64,000 nucleotides of DNA from Gaeumannomyces sp. JS-464 (taxonomy: Eukaryota > Ascomycota > Sordariomycetes > Magnaporthales > Magnaporthaceae). Location of the stretch: positions 9,300,001 through 9,364,000 of the forward strand of contig NGZR01000002.1 in the NCBI GenBank assembly GCA_002197995.1. Direction: 5' to 3'. Shown piece by piece: positions 58,901 through 64,000 of this stretch. Position 1 is the first letter of the stretch. Each line of letters starts with the position of its first letter. The notes under the pieces are model-generated. The model saw nothing but the letters and a program-made list of their open reading frames with translations. It searched no databases and was not told the DNA's origin. The position numbers were made by a program, and so were the translations under genes.

Positions 58901-59588
58901 AAAAAGTTTAACGTTGGAAACCAAGTTTGGCTAAAAATAAACACGGCTTATAAGCCGCGTAATGGCGCGACAAATAACAAAACGGCCTTACTTCGTTAAA
59001 AGCCCTATACTATTAAAAAAAAGTTTCCCCGTTGGCTTACGAGCTGGACTTGCCCCGCAACGGCACCCGGATTTACCCTGTGATTTCCATTTAGCACCTG
59101 CTTCGGTATAAAGCCGTTAACGACCTTTACTAACGTGTGCCGCCCCCCCGGACCGGTCGACTACGCTTTTAAAACCGACGAATCCAACGACCCTGGCAAC
59201 TTTAACGACCAGTTGTATAAGGTCGAACGCATTATTAACAAAAAAATTAAACGTGGTGGTTCCGTAAAGTATTACGTGGTTTGGAAGGGTTACGGAAAGC
59301 ACGAAAGCTAATAGCTGCGGTCCTCGGATTTTAAACACGCCCTTAAAGTCGTTAAAACCTTCGAAAGGTCCCAAAAAACCCTACTCGCTTTACAAAGCAA
59401 AGCTAACGTTACCGGACCTTTCCTTATAGCCGACGACGGTGGAATAAAAGCGCCGGCACCGGCTAAACGCGGGCGAGGAAAACCGCGGAAAAAATGCGGC
59501 GTAACGGAAACTTAAACGCTCGAAAAACGAAGGTTTTACTTGTACTATTAGCATTAAAAACAATGCCGTTTTTTTAAAAGGCCGGCAT

Positions 59589-59800
59589 TTATTACGGCTA
59601 ATAGGGCTTTTGTTAATAGCTGGTGCGGGGCTTGTGGAAACCCGCAGCCCTTATCGCAAATAAAGGCGGGCCCTATTAGCGGCCCTTTACAAAATTGGGG
59701 ATACCCCAATTTTGTGCAAGTCGGGCCCTCCGGCCTTTTTTCGAAAAAAAAAAACTACTTTACTGCTAACGTTTACTTGCCTACCTAACAGCCCTAATAA
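59589..59800 (+). repeat. 3' LTR of the Gypsy element
   Basis: Counterpart of 51662-51878; starts TTATTACGGCT and ends AGCCCTAATAA. Directly preceded by an AAAAGG-containing purine stretch that may be the polypurine tract. Confidence 0.85.
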
Positions 59801-60664
59801 GGTCGGGTTTAAGCGGAAAAGCCGCAATGGTCCCCCCCGAGCCCGGTTAAAAAAGAAAAAATTCGGGGGTTAAAAGGCCTAATTTCAACCCGGTATGCTT
59901 TTTATATATTTATCGCGTGTTAACGATACGTTGCGCGGTTTGCCAGCGTGGTGTACGGCGTTTCGTACAACTTTACGGTTGGCAAACAAAGCTGCGCGAA
60001 AACCTTACGCGTGCGATGCCACCTATATAATCGTATAGCCCGGCGTAATAACAAATAAAAGCGCGAGCGTTAAGCTAATTTTGCGCGTGCGTGCTTAGGC
60101 AAAAGCCTAAGCAAGCCAATCTTACACCGTGCGTATCGTAAATACGGTTAACCGAAAAGGAGTCGCGTAAATGGTAGGGACGAGGAGTTTCGAAAATGGC
60201 GGGGAACGGCGGCGGCCGGGCCGGCTATTCGTCCAATGTGTTTTAACTGTTTGCCGGCCTGCAATCTTTTTGTGCATTTCGGAATCGTTTCGGCTTGGTG
60301 CGCGAAGCGAAAGCGAAAAGGAAGTCGAAAAGCGGTTAGCTTAATAATGCGCGGAGGTTGGAGCAATCCGATTATCGAAGGTTTCGGCGCGCGCGAAGCG
60401 CGCTTTGGGCTGTAAAAGGTGCAGGCTTTCCTATTAGCTGGTAATAGGCACCCCGAACCTTTGCCAGCTTACTTTTTTTGCACTTTTAGCTTAGTTGCGT
60501 CGTTATCGTCGTTATTAAAAAGGCGCCGGCGAACGCGGGTAAAATAAAGCTAATTAGTTTGTTAACGCTTATATAGCGTTTTCGACTTATTTTAGTAAAA
60601 CTAATACTAAAAATGGCCGGGCTTTCCTAATAGCTATTAATAATAGGTTCGTTGGGAAGAATTT

Positions 60665-60955
60665 TTTAAAAAAAGGTGAAAAAAAGAGAAAAAAAGAAAA
60701 AGAAAAAGAAAAAGTATATTTAACGTTAGTAAATCGGGATTTACCAATCCCTGCTTTTTAAAGGGCATATGTGCTAACGCTATTTAAGCTTAATATTAGG
60801 CTATATGCTGCTATTAAAGCGGCTAATAAATTAAACCCGAAGGTATACGAGGGTCGAGCCGCATTTCGGCGCTTTTTATTAGCGAGCGGGCAATCGATAA
60901 TAAGGCGTAAAAATACGCCGGGGCGCCGCAAAGCGTTACGGGTGGTAGTAATGCT
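60665..60955 (+). repeat. Outer repeat, right copy
   Basis: Same segment order as 51265-51620: a long GA-rich tract, TATATTTAACGTTAG, AATCGGGATTTACCA, AAGCGGCTAATAAATTAAACC and ATTTCGGCGCTTTTTATTAG. It lacks the poly(A) insertion of the left copy. It lies outside the right Gypsy LTR, as the left copy lies outside the left LTR. Confidence 0.78.
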
Positions 60956-61149
60956 ATTTATGCCGGAAAAAGGGGTAAAGCCGGGTTTAAACGGGGAAAG
61001 GGGTTTTTAAAACCTTTTTTAAGCCCGGTTTAAAGTGCGGGGGATTAACGAGCTTATTATTAATTCTAATAGTACAAAAAAAAAGGTTAAATATAAGCTT
61101 TTTAGGTTTTGTTATTATCGTTCGGCGATAATGTAATAATTAGTGGCTT

Positions 61150-64000
61150 TAACGAATAAAGCAAAAAGGGAAGGCTTTTAAAAAAGCCGTTTCTAATATC
61201 CGGGCTTATCGAAAACCGGGGGAAGGTCCGTTATAAGCCATTTTTTTTTTGCCGTTTTAACCAGCTTGCAAAATACAAGGTGAAAAGGGGATTTATTTCG
61301 CCGCAACGGCACGGTTATCGTTTTCGTGTTAAAACTTTCGGTAATCCAGTTAAAATCCCCGTAACCGGTACGTGCGGCTATTAGCCGTTGTAATACTTTT
61401 CGGTGCAATTGTAACGTTTCGGGCGTGTGTTATAGTACCGGCGAAAAGCTTATAACTTTATACCGATCCGGAAAGTTATTTTTAAACCATACGTTTCGGG
61501 CGTTCCGGGCTGTTTTCCGGGTTAAAGCTTTTATTCCGGCCACCGTTAGTTTAAAATGTTAAGGTATTAACAAAGCCGATCCTAACTTTGCTTCGGCGTT
61601 TGCTTTTTCGTTTTCGGGGATTCCTATATAACCCGGGAACCAGCGTACGTATACCTAATATTTATCCATAAAGCAATGGATTTTTTAAAAGCCTTTTATA
61701 AACTATTAAAGGCCGTGTTTAAACAGCCGTTAACCGCCGAGGTATTATTAAAGCATAAATGGAAAATGCAATTACGAAAGCTCCAAACGGCTTTACAAAG
61801 GCCCATTCGGGCCCTTTCCGCTTCGCCGTCGAATATTTTCGCCGGGTGCGTTAACCGGCCGTGCCCGGAAAGTTTGCGTTAGCCGGCTTAGTATATTACC
61901 CAGCCGTATCCAATTGCCCCGTTTTTGCTTTAAACCCGTCGCTATATATTATAACGTCGGTAAGTGGAAAAGTGCGAAGCTACGCTATAAAAGCTTTTGC
62001 GGTTACGGGCTTTTTTTATATGGCTATCGTAAACCCCGTATATTTATAAAGAATGTAAGCCGGGCGAGTGCAAGCCGAAAAAAGTCCGGCCGTTTTTTGC
62101 AAAAAAGTCGTAAGCTCGCCGGGTAAGCCTGCTTTAGGCTTTCGGGCGTTAAAAGCCGGTTTAACCGTTACGGTTAAAAGGTAATTTTCCGAAACCGTAT
62201 TTATACGGGCCGCGAAACGAAAGCGGGCTTATTTTAAAAGCGCTTAAACGCTTAAAATGCCGGATTCGTAATGTAAAGCGTTTATCGGTGCGGTTTTCCA
62301 AGCCGGAACCACTGCCCGGAAAAACGCGGTTAAAGGTTTATCCACCCGTTCGATTAAATGGCTTTAGCGGATATATTGCTATGGCTGGTTTATACGGGTA
62401 TGGTTTGGTTTTACTTTATACCACACTTTAGCCTTATATAAAGCCGTGGAAATTATAACCGTAATAACGGCTTTATATACCGAATGTGCCGGTATCCTTT
62501 TATCGAGTTTGTAAGCTTTTAAAGGTAATTAGTAACGCTTTGGGCTTTTACAGCCTTATTATCGACGTGGGTTTTAAAATTAAGCCGTTGGTCGAAAAAA
62601 ACCTTTAATTACCGTAAAGCTTTTATAGCTTATTATATGGTAAAGCTTTCCGCCGTAACCGTTAGGGTTATAGGGTTTTTCCGTTTGGAAAAATGCATAA
62701 GTTCGCACTTTCCCGGGTTAAAAGTAACCTTATTAACTTTGCCTTAACGTAGGATTTCCGTAACCGTAGCCCTTGCTTATAAAAGCACTCCTTTAAAGTG
62801 CTACCCGTTACGCAAATGCCTATATCGTCCGCGTATTCGTACTTAACCGCTTTTGCTTTAAGTAGGATTTTAACCATATAAAGCATAAATAGGACTGGTA
62901 ACGCCGGTAACTTTTAAAATAACCCGCAATTCGAAAAAAAAAGGGGGTTGCCGTAACGTTTTCCAAACGCATTTTAACCACTTTATTTTTTGCAAAAATA
63001 ATACCCATCGTATTAACGTTAGATTTTAACCTTGCTTTAAAAGTTTCCGAAAAGCTCCGGCGAAGTACGCGTCGAAAGCCCTTTATACATTTATAGTAAC
63101 GAAAGCGGCCGATTTATATGCTTTTAAAAGGCCCGTTTTCACCTCGTAAGCCACGCATGCCGTTAAATCGATAGCGGCTTTTTCGGAATAACCCCGGCGT
63201 ATTGCGGGGTTATAAGCCCGTGTTATAATGCGAAAAACGCTATCGCGAAGCTATTAACCGCTTTAGCCCTTTCCTTAAACACGGGAGCAAAGCTATCGGG
63301 CGGTAGGATTTAAATCCGTTATATCCGTTTTATTCGGCTTTTTTAGCATAACCACCTTCCGCTGTGCGAAAAAAGCCCGAATGGTGCCCGGCTTTAAAGC
63401 AAGCTTGAAAAAGGCCTTAACGTATTCCCTATTGCCGGCTAAGCCGTTATAAGCAATTTAACCGTTAAAAAGTCGACGCCCGGGGCCGTATTTGCCGTGC
63501 CGACGGTGCATTTCCGGCATTCCTTTAAAAGGACGGGGGTCCCACGGGATTTGTGCGGTCCTTTGGGTAGCTTTTTGCTATAACGGGTCCTTTTGTAAAT
63601 CATCCTCCGCCGTAAACCTACGAAGGATTTTGCGATTTAATACTTTTCGCTTTATTTTTTAAAGCTATTTTAAACTCCCCGTTCGATATTTAACGGGGGA
63701 AAGCTATATAGCGGGTGTAAATTTATGCTATTTTACAGCACGGTATAACGCTTTCGAAAATCCACTTCTTTTAACACGCTAGCTTAATGCTGTTTTTTTA
63801 ACCGTTTAAACCGTTGCTTTTAAAGCACAGGCTTCGGCCGTAAAAGGCCCGCCGTTTCCCATAGGTTTTGCGAGGTTTCGTTAGGCGTTAACGCACTTTT
63901 CGTTCCATTAGGGTTAGCTTTTTCTTTTAGCTTTAAGCCCCCGGCCGAGGGCTATTAACGCATTTTTTTAGCAGGTTTGTTAATGCTTCGGCCGTTTTAT
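61150..64000 (-). mobile_element. Tad-like non-LTR retrotransposon (LINE) relic, 5' part outside window
   Basis: On the minus strand, stop-interrupted frames give a reverse transcriptase core: TAPGVDFLTVKLL (about 63.45 kb), then the catalytic YADDIGICVTGSTLKEC near 62.8 kb. Downstream there is an RNase H-like part with VYVRWFPGYIGIPENEKANAEAKLG near 61.55-61.65 kb, and a C-terminal segment LQRLIAARTGYGDFNWITESFN near 61.3-61.4 kb. This order (RT, RNase H, then the LIAxRTGHGDF-type tail) is that of fungal Tad-clade LINEs. The 5' part lies beyond position 64000. The 3' end near 61.15 kb is approximate. Confidence 0.75.

Larger units (their letters stand above)
51662..59800 (+). mobile_element. 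Chromodomain Ty3/Gypsy LTR retrotransposon, RIP-degraded
   Basis: About 8.1 kb bounded by LTRs of 217 and 212 bp. Between them, in order on plus: a gag-like region (about 52.4-54.1 kb); an Arg/Asn-rich nucleocapsid-like part (54.2-54.6 kb); possible protease; reverse transcriptase near 56.45-56.7 kb (RVVVNLRQFNKVTVPDAYLLPF); RNase H near 57.5-57.7 kb (NRIVMLTDNATFGIVNR, FLNVYHVLKRFN); integrase with HHCC remnant near 58.15 kb and core near 58.5-58.65 kb (KNAKFTGTFWQTVWKG, ANGQSERKN); and a chromodomain near 59.2-59.3 kb (YKVERIINKKI, YYVVWKGYGKHES). Stops interrupt every domain, so it is not autonomous now. A TGG-initial putative primer-binding site starts at 51880, two bases after the left LTR. 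No target duplication is obvious (AAAGT left, GGTCG right). Confidence 0.88.
47641..64000. other. AT-rich, RIP-like transposon block
   Basis: From about 47.65 kb to the right edge the sequence becomes AT-rich and TpA-rich, and reading frames are cut by many TAA/TAG codons, while recognisable transposon protein stretches survive between the stops. This is the expected footprint of repeat-induced point mutation in Pezizomycotina. I see no intact gene here. Stretches with no identified content are 47641-48540, 50411-51260 and 59801-60665. Confidence 0.85.

Noticed and set aside
1..64000. CRISPR arrays, rRNA or tRNA genes, bacterial operon signals
   Set aside because: No regularly spaced repeats, no rRNA-like sequence and no convincing tRNA cloverleaf were found by eye; introns and gene content are eukaryotic.

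Overview
The window is nuclear DNA from a filamentous ascomycete (Pezizomycotina), most likely a Sordariomycete and plausibly Sordariales. The evidence is short 50-110 nt GT-AG introns, HET- and HeLo-domain genes, fungal families such as DUF3425 bZIP factors and BYS1, and a long AT-rich block of transposons mutated in the style of repeat-induced point mutation (RIP). The exact genus cannot be read from the sequence.

Layout. Positions 1-47600 are GC-rich and genic. In order: a HeLo-domain/pseudokinase gene (minus, running off the left edge); a 6.4 kb stretch with no convincing gene; a peroxisomal-type alcohol oxidase (plus) convergent with a secreted subtilisin-like protease (minus); a possible 67-residue Cys-containing protein (minus); a large HET-domain protein (minus); a short-chain dehydrogenase (minus) divergent from a bZIP/DUF3425 transcription factor (plus), which is convergent with a monocarboxylate-type MFS transporter (minus); an ankyrin-repeat protein (minus); a secreted BYS1/thaumatin-like protein (minus); a calcineurin-like phosphoesterase (plus); a secreted GH3 beta-glucosidase (plus); a secreted protein with two GH43 modules (plus); a small secreted Cys-rich protein with an apparent GC-AG intron (plus); a BAHD-type acyltransferase (minus); and an uncharacterised fungal protein (minus).

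From about 47.65 kb to the right edge the composition changes sharply to AT-rich and TpA-rich sequence packed with stop codons. I read three degenerate mobile elements there: a DUF3435-type tyrosine-recombinase relic with a C-terminal zinc-finger remnant (about 48.5-50.4 kb, plus); a nearly full-length chromodomain Ty3/Gypsy retrotransposon with both LTRs (51662-59800, plus); and a Tad-like LINE relic (about 61.15 kb to the right edge, minus). Another repeat lies just outside both Gypsy LTRs.

How the genes relate. The genic half is rich in secreted or wall/plant-biomass functions (GH3, double GH43, subtilase, BYS1, small Cys-rich protein) and in self/non-self type proteins (HeLo-pseudokinase, HET, ankyrin, the 46-47 kb protein). 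The dehydrogenase, transcription factor and transporter could form a small co-regulated set. Ten of the fifteen well-supported genes need one or more 1-2 nt frame corrections, mostly in G/C runs. The pattern looks like uncorrected base-calling errors rather than real pseudogenes, so these frames should be rechecked.
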